Below are positions 53,156 to 61,850 of a stretch of 64,000 nt of DNA, one piece after another. The DNA comes from an uncultured Gammaproteobacteria bacterium (GTDB lineage Bacteria > Pseudomonadota > Gammaproteobacteria > Eutrophobiales > Eutrophobiaceae), in assembly GCA_958295485.1 (NCBI GenBank), contig OY282354.1:3434042-3498041 (forward strand), written 5' to 3'. A program made the position numbers and the translations under genes. Below the pieces are notes generated by a model. That model saw only the letters and a program-made list of their open reading frames with translations. It was not told where the DNA came from and did no database searches. Positions within the stretch are counted from its first letter, which is position 1, and each line of letters begins with the position of its first letter.

Positions 53156-53884
53156 TTAATGATTATCTGGCAGGTCGCCTGTTTTTTTTCCCTTCTGTTG
53201 TTTCAATTCCAACTCTGCCAGTTTGTTTTTTAGAAAACGGAGTTCGTTGTCATGTTTCGACAGCCTGCCGCTTTCCAGCAGGCCGCCGATGATGATTTTT
53301 GCGCTCTCTGTTTCGCCCAGATCTTCCAGGACGTATATTTCCATCTGGGTTGCCCAGGGGGGCGCCTTGTCGGTGTTGACGTTTACCCTCAGGGCGTTGG
53401 CGTATTTTAATGCCAGCTGCAGGTCCCGGAGGTGGTGTTTGGCGACATAAACTGCGTGGGTCATCCAGGGCCAGCGTTTGTTCGGGTTTTGAAGGAAGCG
53501 TTCGTGGACGAACTCCAGCATTTGTCTTTTTTTGTCGAGGTCCGGCGTCTCTGTATACAGGCGGCTGGCGGACAACAGGGGGTATTGGAACCTGTCGTCT
53601 AAATTGAGTATGGCTTCCAGCCAGTGGATGACTTCAGCGTAATTCAGCTTATTGAATGGGATGCTCAGGCCCGGCTGGTTATCAAAGGCCTGCAACCACA
53701 GCATGATGATCTTCGCCAGCGCTCCCGGCTCCCCCAGGCCGGATAACCTCAGTATTTTCATGTCCGGGGCGGCGGGTAAGGCTTCTGCCGATGCAACCGG
53801 GGGCGGGCGTGTATGACCCCAGAATACCTGGGCAAGTAAACCGAGGATGAATACCGCCCGGATGGCAAGCGGGACGGTTGACAT
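53156..53884 (-). CDS. Uncharacterised exported or membrane-anchored protein
   Basis: 242 residues from the ATG at 53882-53884, chosen for AAGGA seven bases upstream; an ATG at 53932 would add 16 basic residues. One hydrophobic N-terminal segment (LAIRAVFILGLLAQVFW) is followed by an alpha-helical region, possibly TPR-like (YANALRVNVNTDKAPPW, LEDLGETESAKIIIGGLL). The C-terminus is lysine-rich. It lies just downstream of an ABC-2 permease gene on the same strand and probably belongs with it. No family recognised. Confidence 0.65.
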   Translation of the reverse strand: MSTVPLAIRAVFILGLLAQVFWGHTRPPPVASAEALPAAPDMKILRLSGLGEPGALAKIIMLWLQAFDNQPGLSIPFNKLNYAEVIHWLEAILNLDDRFQYPLLSASRLYTETPDLDKKRQMLEFVHERFLQNPNKRWPWMTHAVYVAKHHLRDLQLALKYANALRVNVNTDKAPPWATQMEIYVLEDLGETESAKIIIGGLLESGRLSKHDNELRFLKNKLAELELKQQKGKKTGDLPDNH

Positions 53885-53942
53885 GGGTCTTTCCTTGTCG
53901 CCGCTTCTTGATAATTTCCTTGATAAATTCATGGCGGCGGGG

Positions 53943-54698
53943 CTATATGTTTTTTCGGTACAGGTCGAACAAGCCCGCTGATAACAGGATAGTCAGGTAG
54001 ATTATTGTCTGGATGATCACTGTCTGCATATCGGCAAAGTCAACGTTGTAGGCCAGCCAGTCGCTTTTGGTAAATGCGCTCAGGTCGGGCAGGAGCAGCG
54101 CCATTGCATCCACCAGGCAGTGTATGAAGTCCTGCGAAAAGGCGTTGGATTCCAAAATCGGGCTTTCGCTTAACAGGCGTATCGTCTCCATGCTGCGGGA
54201 CAGGAAATAAAACGCCATGACTGCGATGAATGATATGGTCACATTGGCAAACGTGAACAGGCAAACGAGGCTGAGTGAGATTACCAGCGCCTGTTCACAA
54301 AACAAGGAAAGGAACCAGCATATAACCGGAATGGTTGGGGCGTACAGGAGCAACGGCAGGCTGACAGTGATTGAGATCAATAAGGACAGTCCCCCATAGC
54401 CGAGTAATTTGCCAAATAAATACTGGTGGCGGGATATGGGCAAAGACAAAATGATTTCCAGGCCCTTGTCATTCAACTCTCTCAGTGCGCTGGTTATGAC
54501 GAACAGGCTGATGATGGAGATTGAGAAGATGCGCAGTAATGAAGACAGGATGGCGCTTTGAACCTGCCTGGTTTCGGTGATGCTTAATTCGCCGATAAAT
54601 TCCGCCAGGACGAACAGGCAAACGACACCGGCCATGATCAGTATGAACAGGCGGTTGCGGACGGCCTCAAGCAGGGTGAAACGCGCTATTGTGAACAT
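53943..54698 (-). CDS. ABC-2-type transporter permease
   Basis: 251 residues with six hydrophobic segments and the N-terminal FTIARFTLLEAVRNRLF pattern of ABC-2 permeases. The cytoplasmic loop LNDKGLEIILSLPISRHQY is also typical. It would export a substrate with an ATPase, but no ATPase gene is adjacent in the window. It is cut off from the pilus genes by a tandem repeat array. The following uncharacterised gene may be a partner. Confidence 0.8.
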   Translation of the reverse strand: MFTIARFTLLEAVRNRLFILIMAGVVCLFVLAEFIGELSITETRQVQSAILSSLLRIFSISIISLFVITSALRELNDKGLEIILSLPISRHQYLFGKLLGYGGLSLLISITVSLPLLLYAPTIPVICWFLSLFCEQALVISLSLVCLFTFANVTISFIAVMAFYFLSRSMETIRLLSESPILESNAFSQDFIHCLVDAMALLLPDLSAFTKSDWLAYNVDFADMQTVIIQTIIYLTILLSAGLFDLYRKNI

Positions 54699-54707
54699 GA
54701 ATTTTGT

Positions 54708-55270
54708 TGTCTAAGCCTGTTGTCCAACCCCCCCTTGTCAGGGGGCAGACGCCACTATCTTTCGTAGTTTTGTTGTTTAAGCAAAGAGAAACGCTTGTAT
54801 GTCTTTTGGGGATTAAGCCTGCTGTCCAACCCCCCTTGTCAGGGGGCAGACGCAACTGTCTTCCGTAATTTTGTTGTTTAAGTAAAGAGAAACGCCTGTA
54901 TGTCTTTTGGGGTTTAAGCCTCCTGTCCAACCCCCCCTTGTCAGGGGGCAGACGCAACTGTCTTCCGTAATTTTGTTGTTTAAGCAAAGAGAAACGCCTG
55001 TATGTCTTTTGGGGTTTAAGCCTCCTGTCCAACCCCCCTTGTCAGGGGGCAGACGCAACTGTCTTCCGTAATTTTGTTGTTTAAGCAAAGAGAAACGCCT
55101 GTATGTCTTTTGGGGTTTAAGCCTGCTGTCCAACCCCCCCTTGTCAGGGGGCAGACGCAACTGCCTTCCGTAATTTTGTTGTTTAAGCAAGGAGAAACGT
55201 TTGTATGTCTTTTGAGAGTTAAACCTGCTGTCCAATCCCCCCTTTCAGGAGGCAGACGCAACTGTCTTCC
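54708..55270. repeat. Six tandem 101-102-bp units with CCCCCTTGTCAGGGGG palindrome
   Basis: Units repeat every 101-102 bases (palindromes at about 54730, 54832, 54933, 55035, 55136, with a decayed sixth near 55238). Each has a short hairpin and then AACTGTCTTCCGTAATTTTG and AAGCAAAGAGAAACGCC. Open frames through the array are not genes. The same palindrome occurs singly at 7642 and about 60225. Confidence 0.9.
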
Positions 55271-55280
55271 GTCCTGCAAA

Positions 55281-56042
55281 TCAGGGCAATCGTCCGGCTA
55301 TGACCATCCTGTTAAACAATAGTGGTCGCGCTACCCATACCGTGATGTCGTCAAAAGCGGACGCGCTGCCGGGTCCAACGGGATTGCCGGCCTGGTACAG
55401 TGGCTCGCCATCGGGACATGCCGTCCCACTCCCCGGATCATAGCCGCTGGCATTTCCACAGACGGCGCTTTCAAAGGTTGCATTTTCACCATCCTGGCTG
55501 AGATTCGCGCCGGTGGAATAAATGACTGCCACGGGTGTTTCCGTCGGCGCCGTCAGCAGGTTGCCCTGGCCGTCCCGGATGGTCAGGTTCTCCGTCAATG
55601 CCGTGGCCAGGGTAAACAAGGCGCCGGAATTACTGAAATTACGATCAACCCGGTAACGCCAATAACCGTTGAACGGGGCGGCGCTTGTTGTCCTGGGCGC
55701 GCCCCACGGGTCCGTCTCCGGCACGCCCAGGGTCCGCCAGGGTATGTATCCCTCTGCTACCGAGTCGGCGTTGCAAGTGGCGTCTTCCAGGCCGTAACCG
55801 GCGTTGTCCGGATCAATCGTGGTTGTCGGACAGGGCAGGTAACCGTTGATCATGGCGAACCCCACCAAGGCCTCCTTGATTCTTTCCAGGTGCGTTTTGG
55901 CCTCGGTGCGTTGTCTTCCTTCCAGGAGCGAACCAAGGGGGTTGAGCATTCCGCCAAGCGCCAGGGCGATGATAAACAACACCAGCGTCAGCTCGAGCAA
56001 TGAGAAACCCCGTTGTCCAATAGCGATCGATTTCCGTATCAT
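55281..56042 (-). CDS. Type IV pilin-like (pseudopilin) protein
   Basis: 253 residues. Prepilin peptidase site QRGFSLLELTLVLFIIAL (about 11-28), with Glu five residues after the cleavage, marks a class of pilins and type II pseudopilins. The body has Cys pairs and the segment GYLPCPTTT, also found in the big protein next door. It is larger than a major pilin and is probably a minor pilin. It is the last gene of the pilus operon visible on this side. Confidence 0.88.
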   Translation of the reverse strand: MIRKSIAIGQRGFSLLELTLVLFIIALALGGMLNPLGSLLEGRQRTEAKTHLERIKEALVGFAMINGYLPCPTTTIDPDNAGYGLEDATCNADSVAEGYIPWRTLGVPETDPWGAPRTTSAAPFNGYWRYRVDRNFSNSGALFTLATALTENLTIRDGQGNLLTAPTETPVAVIYSTGANLSQDGENATFESAVCGNASGYDPGSGTACPDGEPLYQAGNPVGPGSASAFDDITVWVARPLLFNRMVIAGRLP

Positions 56043-56078
56043 GGCATTTAATCCAACTAAGAATTCCTGATTCCCCTG

Positions 56079-56490
56079 GACATAGATGTAACGCCCCCAC
56101 CCTGACCATTCCCCTCAAGGGGAGAGAGATTGTTTGAAATCCCGCGCCGGAACCTGCGGCTGGGCATCAGCCAATTCCTGGTCGAAATGACAATGTTTTC
56201 CATGATCTTATCCTTTTAGACATAGATGTAACGCCCCCACCCTGACACTCCCCCTTCAAGGGGAGAGATGGTTTGAAATCCCGCGCCGGAACCTGCGGCT
56301 GGGCATCAGCCAATTCCCGGTCGAAATGACAATGTTTTCCATGGTCTTATCCTTTTAGACATAGATGTAACGCCTCCTCCCTGACACCCCCTTCGAGGGG
56401 AGAGAGATTGCTTGAAATCCCGCGCCGGAACCTGCGGCGGCGCATCAGCCAATTCCTGATCGACATGACGATGTTTTTCATGGTCTTACC
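56079..56490. repeat. Three tandem 139-140-bp units
   Basis: Units start at 56079, 56219 and 56358. Each contains GACATAGATGTAACGCC, a CTTCAAGGGGAGAG-type short hairpin and CCGCGCCGGAACCTGCGG. They fill the gap between the pseudopilin and the 867-residue gene. No gene is supported within. Confidence 0.88.
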
Positions 56491-56511
56491 TTCAAGCAAG
56501 TTGGGAGCGGT

Positions 56512-59115
56512 TCACGGTGAAACGGTGACTGCCTGGTCGTTAAACTGCGGTGTGATTGCGCCATTGGCAAAAATATCATCGGCCTGCAATGTCGCGTTTT
56601 CATCTTCATAATAATCGACAAGGGCGCCGGAAGACCTGTCCTGCGCCGCCAATTCCATTCCCGAGGAGACCACAAGCGCCTCCCTGTCATTTGCCGTAGC
56701 CAGGATGCCGCGCAAAACCAGGCAATCGCTGGCCGTCGTGCAACTGCCATCGCCACCGGGAGCGAACTCGGAGCTGTACGCGACATACAGGAGTTGATGC
56801 CATTTGTTTTTGATGAACCAGGTCGGCAACTCTCCCGATGTTTCGGACAAATAATAATCGATGCCGCTCGCGCGGATATGACCCTGGGCGCCGCCTGGGG
56901 GAACAGTCAGGCTGAAACTCGCCTCCACGACGGTATCGTTCAAATATTCGATACTCACCAGGGGCTTGCTAACCCGGTATGACTCGCCGGTATCGAAATC
57001 ATTTTCCGCGCCGCCGTCCAGGGAAACAACCGTCAGAATGTGGCTATCGACTGCTGTTATCATTCCCGCCGAACCATCGGCAGTATTGAAGATCGTGTCG
57101 CCGGGAACAATGTCGCGCCGGAGAAAATCCAGGGTTGAATCATGCAAGGTCAGGCCGCCGGTACCGGCAGTGGCTATGCTGTCAATGCCGGTATCGCGGT
57201 AAGGCATGGCCACGGCCGCCGGACCGATTGCGCACGCGGCCCCGTAACCAAGGCAGACCTCTCGTTGTCGCAACCCGCCGGTGGCCCGGATAACCTGGTT
57301 CCCGTTGTAACGCAGGTTGAATTTATATCGGTACAGGTTGGCGGAAGGGACGGCTCCTCCCAGGTAAGCGACCGGGTCGCCGGAACCAATGCACTCGACA
57401 AGCTGTTCAGCAGTCCAGACGCAGTGTCCATTTTCAAAGCCCACGGTGACTGCGCCGTTGAGGGCCGATGACTCAACGGCTTGTTGAATTTCCGCATCAG
57501 TCAGGAGACCAGGAACAGAACCGGTTATCACACCGCCATCGGCGACAAGGGAACCCCATTCCACGGTGAAACTGACTGGGAACGTTTTGCCCGGCTCATG
57601 GACGGACAGCAAACCTTTTCGTATCTGACTCCTGCCGTTGTAACGGGGCAGGCGGTAAACGTCAGTGGCGGCGAAGGCGTTGTTCCTGCCGAAATCCAGG
57701 CTGGTCGCCGTCAGCGTCGTCGGGCTGTCAACGGTATCGACGCGCCCGACGGAACCATCGGTGACGTTCTCCACGACGTCGGCGGCGGCGATGCCCATGG
57801 CGATAAAATCCGCGGCGGCATCCACCAGGGTTAACCCGTGACTGCCGGAAGCGGCAACGCCGGTGTCGCTCCGTATTCGGTAAACCTCGCCAAAATCAAA
57901 ATCGTTTTCCACGCCGCCGGCGAGACCGTTTACCGTCAAGGCCGTCCTGGTTACGGACCTGATAACGCCGCTTGAACCATCGCCGACGTTTTCGATAACG
58001 TCGCCGGGAACGATGCCGAGTTCCTTAAAATCCTGGGCGGCGTCCTTCAGGACGAGTCCCTGGCTGCCGGCCGCCGCCGCGCCGGACAGGGTGTGGGCAA
58101 GCCCCCGCAATTCAATAAAATAAACGTCGCCCCGGTCGAAATCGTTGTCCGCGCCGGCTGAATGCCCGGCTACGGTGAGCGTCTTTGCGGCCACCGCGGT
58201 CACCACGGCAATGGAACCGTCCGTGACGTTCCTGACTATATCGTTGACTGCGACGCCCCACTCGGTGAAATCCGCGCGGGTGTCGGTGAGCCGGGCCGCA
58301 TTATTCAGCCCGGTATGCGCCCCGCGTAATATTCTGTTGTCAGCCCGGGGGTCGGCAAACGGCGTCAGCCAGGGGTAGGCGAGATGGGTTGCGTTGTATT
58401 GGGCCAGCGCGCCCCGCACTTCATTAATGACCCGTTGCTCTACCACTTCCATCAATTCGGCGCGGGTAACAGCCATCACCTGGTCGTTAAAATCATCGCC
58501 GCCACCTGTGACGAAACTGCCATCGCCGATGCTGGTGTTGTCGTCTTCCAGGTAATCGACTGCATCGTTGCCGGGACGGGCGTGTTGACCGCCAACGGGT
58601 TCACCTGGAGCAATGATCACCGCTACTGCGTCACCTGTCCCATCTATACTCAACCGGCCCGGCGTCTCACTATTGATCACCGTGTCATTGGACTGCGTAT
58701 TCCTGAAATTATCCGATACGGCATACCAGAACCTCTCGCCGCTGCTGTCGCGGGGGTCATCGAGTCCCAGGATGGTAAACGGCAGGCGACCGAGGGTCGT
58801 GCCGGTGCTTGCCGCGCAATTTGTTTCCGCCCTGCCGTCGTTATCCTGGTCGGGGCAGGGCAGAAACCCCGGACCTTTCTCCGGGTTGTCGCGCAGGTCA
58901 GGATAGTTCATGGCATAGAACAACAGGGCCTGTTTGGCCCGGTTCAACGCAAGTTGGCTGCCGGCGCCCCTGAGCTGGGTTTGCACGTGCGCGTTCAGGT
59001 CAGACAGCAGGAACCAGGTTGAACCGACGATCAGCGCAAGCATGAAAGCCAGGAATACGGCGCCGGTTTGCCTGACCAGCGGGGGATGAAAACCCGTGCG
59101 GCAAAATTGTCTCAC
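56512..59115 (-). CDS. Large pilin-like protein with four internal repeats
   Basis: 867 residues. One N-terminal membrane segment (about 17-37) with a PilX-like start, but no clear prepilin site. The segment ALLFYAMNYPDLRDNPEKGP and GFLPCPDQDNDG mirror the neighbouring pseudopilin. Four repeats of about 65 residues lie at about 274-336, 351-415, 425-489 and 651-716, with the consensus DF...GI.PGDVI.N..DGS and NDFD.GE.YRI. They look like beta-rich, Asp-rich stalk or adhesive domains. ATGA overlap couples it to the next gene. Confidence 0.75.
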   Translation of the reverse strand: MRQFCRTGFHPPLVRQTGAVFLAFMLALIVGSTWFLLSDLNAHVQTQLRGAGSQLALNRAKQALLFYAMNYPDLRDNPEKGPGFLPCPDQDNDGRAETNCAASTGTTLGRLPFTILGLDDPRDSSGERFWYAVSDNFRNTQSNDTVINSETPGRLSIDGTGDAVAVIIAPGEPVGGQHARPGNDAVDYLEDDNTSIGDGSFVTGGGDDFNDQVMAVTRAELMEVVEQRVINEVRGALAQYNATHLAYPWLTPFADPRADNRILRGAHTGLNNAARLTDTRADFTEWGVAVNDIVRNVTDGSIAVVTAVAAKTLTVAGHSAGADNDFDRGDVYFIELRGLAHTLSGAAAAGSQGLVLKDAAQDFKELGIVPGDVIENVGDGSSGVIRSVTRTALTVNGLAGGVENDFDFGEVYRIRSDTGVAASGSHGLTLVDAAADFIAMGIAAADVVENVTDGSVGRVDTVDSPTTLTATSLDFGRNNAFAATDVYRLPRYNGRSQIRKGLLSVHEPGKTFPVSFTVEWGSLVADGGVITGSVPGLLTDAEIQQAVESSALNGAVTVGFENGHCVWTAEQLVECIGSGDPVAYLGGAVPSANLYRYKFNLRYNGNQVIRATGGLRQREVCLGYGAACAIGPAAVAMPYRDTGIDSIATAGTGGLTLHDSTLDFLRRDIVPGDTIFNTADGSAGMITAVDSHILTVVSLDGGAENDFDTGESYRVSKPLVSIEYLNDTVVEASFSLTVPPGGAQGHIRASGIDYYLSETSGELPTWFIKNKWHQLLYVAYSSEFAPGGDGSCTTASDCLVLRGILATANDREALVVSSGMELAAQDRSSGALVDYYEDENATLQADDIFANGAITPQFNDQAVTVSP

Positions 59116-59588
59116 GGGGATTTCTCCGTAAGGTCGAAGACCGTGCCGGACTGCGGCGAGTATGACTGGCCTACCTTCAATTTCACCGGTTGTCCGGTCC
59201 GGGGCAATTCGATGATCACCTTGTTATCCAATATCTGCCCTTCTTCCAGCTTCAGGTAGTCAAGAGACGGCTTCCCTTCCTGCACGGCGCTTTCATTGAC
59301 CCAGGCGACGCCGGTTTTGTCTTGCCGGTAGATGACCCCTTTGAGCGTAATGAAGTCGATCGCCTTCAGGCTTTTTACCGCCGCGTCGTCATTTTCCGCG
59401 GCAACGATTTCCCCGGTGTCCGGCCCCGTTTTTCTAAGTTTCTCAAGGTGTTTTCTTTCTTCAGGGGTGGTAAAAAACCGGCCGAATTGTTGCGCGTCCC
59501 CGTGGGCGGAAAAACCGGATAACGATATTGCCAGGGCAAGCATCAATCCCTGGCTTGCGCGGGTCCGCCGCGGGTGAGCGATGGTCAT
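59112..59588 (-). CDS. PilP/MshK-like pilus assembly protein
   Basis: 158 residues from the ATG at 59586-59588, which overlaps the upstream stop (ATGA). A signal peptide (LMLALAISLSGFSAHGDA) precedes a small domain with FITLKGVIYRQDKTGVAWVN and VKLKVGQSYSPQSGTVFDLT, the pattern of PilP- and MshK-type periplasmic proteins that link the inner-membrane complex to the secretin. A secretin gene was not seen within the window. Confidence 0.75.
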   Translation of the reverse strand: MTIAHPRRTRASQGLMLALAISLSGFSAHGDAQQFGRFFTTPEERKHLEKLRKTGPDTGEIVAAENDDAAVKSLKAIDFITLKGVIYRQDKTGVAWVNESAVQEGKPSLDYLKLEEGQILDNKVIIELPRTGQPVKLKVGQSYSPQSGTVFDLTEKSP

Positions 59589-60205
59589 ACCTCGATCTCC
59601 GAGCCATCCGCAAGTTTGATTGAAAACCATTCCAATTCACATGATGCGGTCACGTTGCCGGCGCCGGGATCGTCCGAAACCTCCATGAAATTACGGGTCA
59701 ACTCGCACCTTGAAACACTGTAACGGCCATTGGCCCGTTCATTTAATATATCCAACAACTCGAATAAATCCCCTTCATGCAACAATTGCATGTCCAGGTT
59801 CATTTCACTGACAAAAATTTCATACTTGCCCAGCGTTACCGGAAAACCCGGGAGGTAATTCTTCTGCGCCCTGATCTCATAACCCAGCGCCGGTAATTTG
59901 ATCTTGTCACCGGCGTTTTGCAGGGCCTCAATCCAGTTCAACCTGTGTTCCTCGCCTAACACGCCGGTTTTGTGCAGATCGATAAATTGCGGAAAGTATC
60001 TTTTGATCAAATCTTCATCTTCATCCACCGTCAGGTAACGCCTGCTGATGGAACGAAACCGCGTCTCGTCGCGTTGGTATCCTGCTTCCATTCGCCTTTC
60101 AAAGTAACGCGCCCCGGCGACTATCGAACTGCTGAATACGGCGGCGGCAGCGAAAAACAGGATGGCGCGGCGCAGATAGGACCAATCGAGATTTTCACGT
60201 TTCAT
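59585..60205 (-). CDS. PilO/MshJ-like inner-membrane pilus assembly protein
   Basis: 206 residues from the ATG at 60203-60205; an upstream extension to 60406 lies within the preceding gene. It has one N-terminal membrane segment (AILFFAAAAVFSSSIVA), a coiled region and a ferredoxin-like C-terminal domain (GKYEIFVSEMNLDMQLLHEG). This matches the PilO/MshJ place between the PilN- and PilP-like proteins. It overlaps the preceding stop by eleven bases. Confidence 0.78.
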   Translation of the reverse strand: MKRENLDWSYLRRAILFFAAAAVFSSSIVAGARYFERRMEAGYQRDETRFRSISRRYLTVDEDEDLIKRYFPQFIDLHKTGVLGEEHRLNWIEALQNAGDKIKLPALGYEIRAQKNYLPGFPVTLGKYEIFVSEMNLDMQLLHEGDLFELLDILNERANGRYSVSRCELTRNFMEVSDDPGAGNVTASCELEWFSIKLADGSEIEV

Positions 60206-61850
60206 GTTTAACCCCCTCTTTATCCCCCTTGTCAGGGGGGAATGCGTTCCCGTGAGGGAACAGGCTCGAAACCCTGAGGGTGAAACGGGCCTCGTCATGG
60301 GAGACCTGGGTATTTCCCTGTAACTCGGCATCCGGGCTAACGTCCAGCGGCAAGGCAACGATGCTGACGCCTTGCGCTGAATCCCGGGAGCGTATATCTT
60401 CGGCAAACCGCTCGATCATCTCCATGGCGCCCCTGAAATCACCGTCGAAAGGTTCGATGCGCCCTTCAAACAGGGCGACGTGGTAAAACCGGCGGGCTGC
60501 CCGGTTAGAATCCGGGACGTCCCGTGCATTCGACGGGGCCGGGACAGCATTAACGCCAGCCTCGGGGTCCGCGGAGGCGAACCAGGTTAATTTGCTCGCC
60601 TGGATGGCGGGGAAACGATTCAAACTGTCACTGAGCAGTCGCACTATGTCGATTGGCGATGATTTGTACTTCTCAAGCGTATCCGCAATATCAATAGCCA
60701 CTTTTAAATCCACCGGCTCAACCGGCATTTCAGGGAAGCCTTCCCGGGCCAGCTGGTACTTGGCGGTATAGGATTCATACTTCTCCGTGGCCGCGATACT
60801 CCGCCGTTTATAGATCGCCCCTCCCGTGAAATTCAGCCCGCTCCAAACTATGCCGGCCAACAGCAACAAGACGCCGGCCGTTGACACTGCATAACGCAGT
60901 CGCCGCATTGAAAGGTAGCGTCTTTCACTCCTGGAGGCATAAAAATTCCCGGGCCTGAGTTTCAAAACCTGGTGAACGAAAAATTGATCGCTGAAAGGCG
61001 TTGACAACGACCGGGCCAAACCGGATTTGGCCAGCAGCTCGTTCAGGTCGCAAAAATGGTGTCTCGTCGCTCCCTGCCGGGGGTATTCATTCTTCAGTTC
61101 TTCCAGCAGGTCGCCGGCCAGGAGGAAACAGGTGTCCAATGGTTCTTCCGGGGTAGTTAATCTCGAACTATTCAAATAACGATGGATTTTTTCCACTTCA
61201 TCCCGAATGTAGGGGCCATAGGGCACGTTGCCGTAGCGCGGCATTTGCACAAGACGGCTCATGCGGAACTTTCCATTATGGAAAAAGGTCTGGCGCAATC
61301 CGCTGATGCTCTGCAAACTGACCACCAGCTGGTTTACGGTGGAATCTGGGGCGGGGTCATCATTGATGAATTCCAGCAGGGATTTCGTGAAAAGAGGCAA
61401 TGAATAAATACCGGCAAGGGGTACTTTCGCCTCATCCAGCATGGCTGTCCACGGCTTGATTACCGCCGGGTTGGTAATGGCGGTCAATAACACCTGATCG
61501 TCCCTGCGGCCCCCTTCCTCCCGGCCCGTCACCTGGTGAAAATAATAAGGCGTGCCCTTGAAAAGTCGCCCGGCTTTGCGTTTGAGTATCGCCGACCTGT
61601 CCGGGCCGAATACATGGGGAACGGTATCCTGGCGATACTCTTCCTCAAACACGTCAACCAGTATATGGAATGGGATTTCTGCCGTTTCTGCAAGATAACG
61701 CCTGAAATTTCTCCGGCCTTCATCGCTTAAATCAAACAGGCGGGCATTGTCGAGGTCATTCTTCAGCCAGTGGTACGCGGCCGCCTCGCGGGTACCGACA
61801 AAAAGCGCCCGACGGGTTGGTTCAAACCTTGAGATTAGTGATGAGATCAT
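60195..61850 (-). CDS. PilM/PilN- or MshI-like pilus assembly protein
   Basis: 551 residues. The N-terminal 320 residues suggest an actin-like PilM/MshI fold (LLTAITNPAVIKPW, LVVSLQSISGLRQTFF). A membrane segment follows at about 330-350 (LLLLAGIVWSGLNF) and then a PilN-like periplasmic part, so it may be a fusion. The C-terminus FPPDKGDKEGVKHET is encoded by a CCCCCTTGTCAGGGGGG palindrome at about 60220, which is the dispersed repeat. The gene overlaps the GspF-like gene by 29 bases. Confidence 0.72.
   Translation of the reverse strand: MISSLISRFEPTRRALFVGTREAAAYHWLKNDLDNARLFDLSDEGRRNFRRYLAETAEIPFHILVDVFEEEYRQDTVPHVFGPDRSAILKRKAGRLFKGTPYYFHQVTGREEGGRRDDQVLLTAITNPAVIKPWTAMLDEAKVPLAGIYSLPLFTKSLLEFINDDPAPDSTVNQLVVSLQSISGLRQTFFHNGKFRMSRLVQMPRYGNVPYGPYIRDEVEKIHRYLNSSRLTTPEEPLDTCFLLAGDLLEELKNEYPRQGATRHHFCDLNELLAKSGLARSLSTPFSDQFFVHQVLKLRPGNFYASRSERRYLSMRRLRYAVSTAGVLLLLAGIVWSGLNFTGGAIYKRRSIAATEKYESYTAKYQLAREGFPEMPVEPVDLKVAIDIADTLEKYKSSPIDIVRLLSDSLNRFPAIQASKLTWFASADPEAGVNAVPAPSNARDVPDSNRAARRFYHVALFEGRIEPFDGDFRGAMEMIERFAEDIRSRDSAQGVSIVALPLDVSPDAELQGNTQVSHDEARFTLRVSSLFPHGNAFPPDKGDKEGVKHET

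Noticed and set aside
54667-55322. Open frames with PPDKGG and NNKITEDSCVCPLTRG repeats
   Set aside because: They are translations of the 101-bp array; the array is intergenic and its units differ like non-coding DNA.
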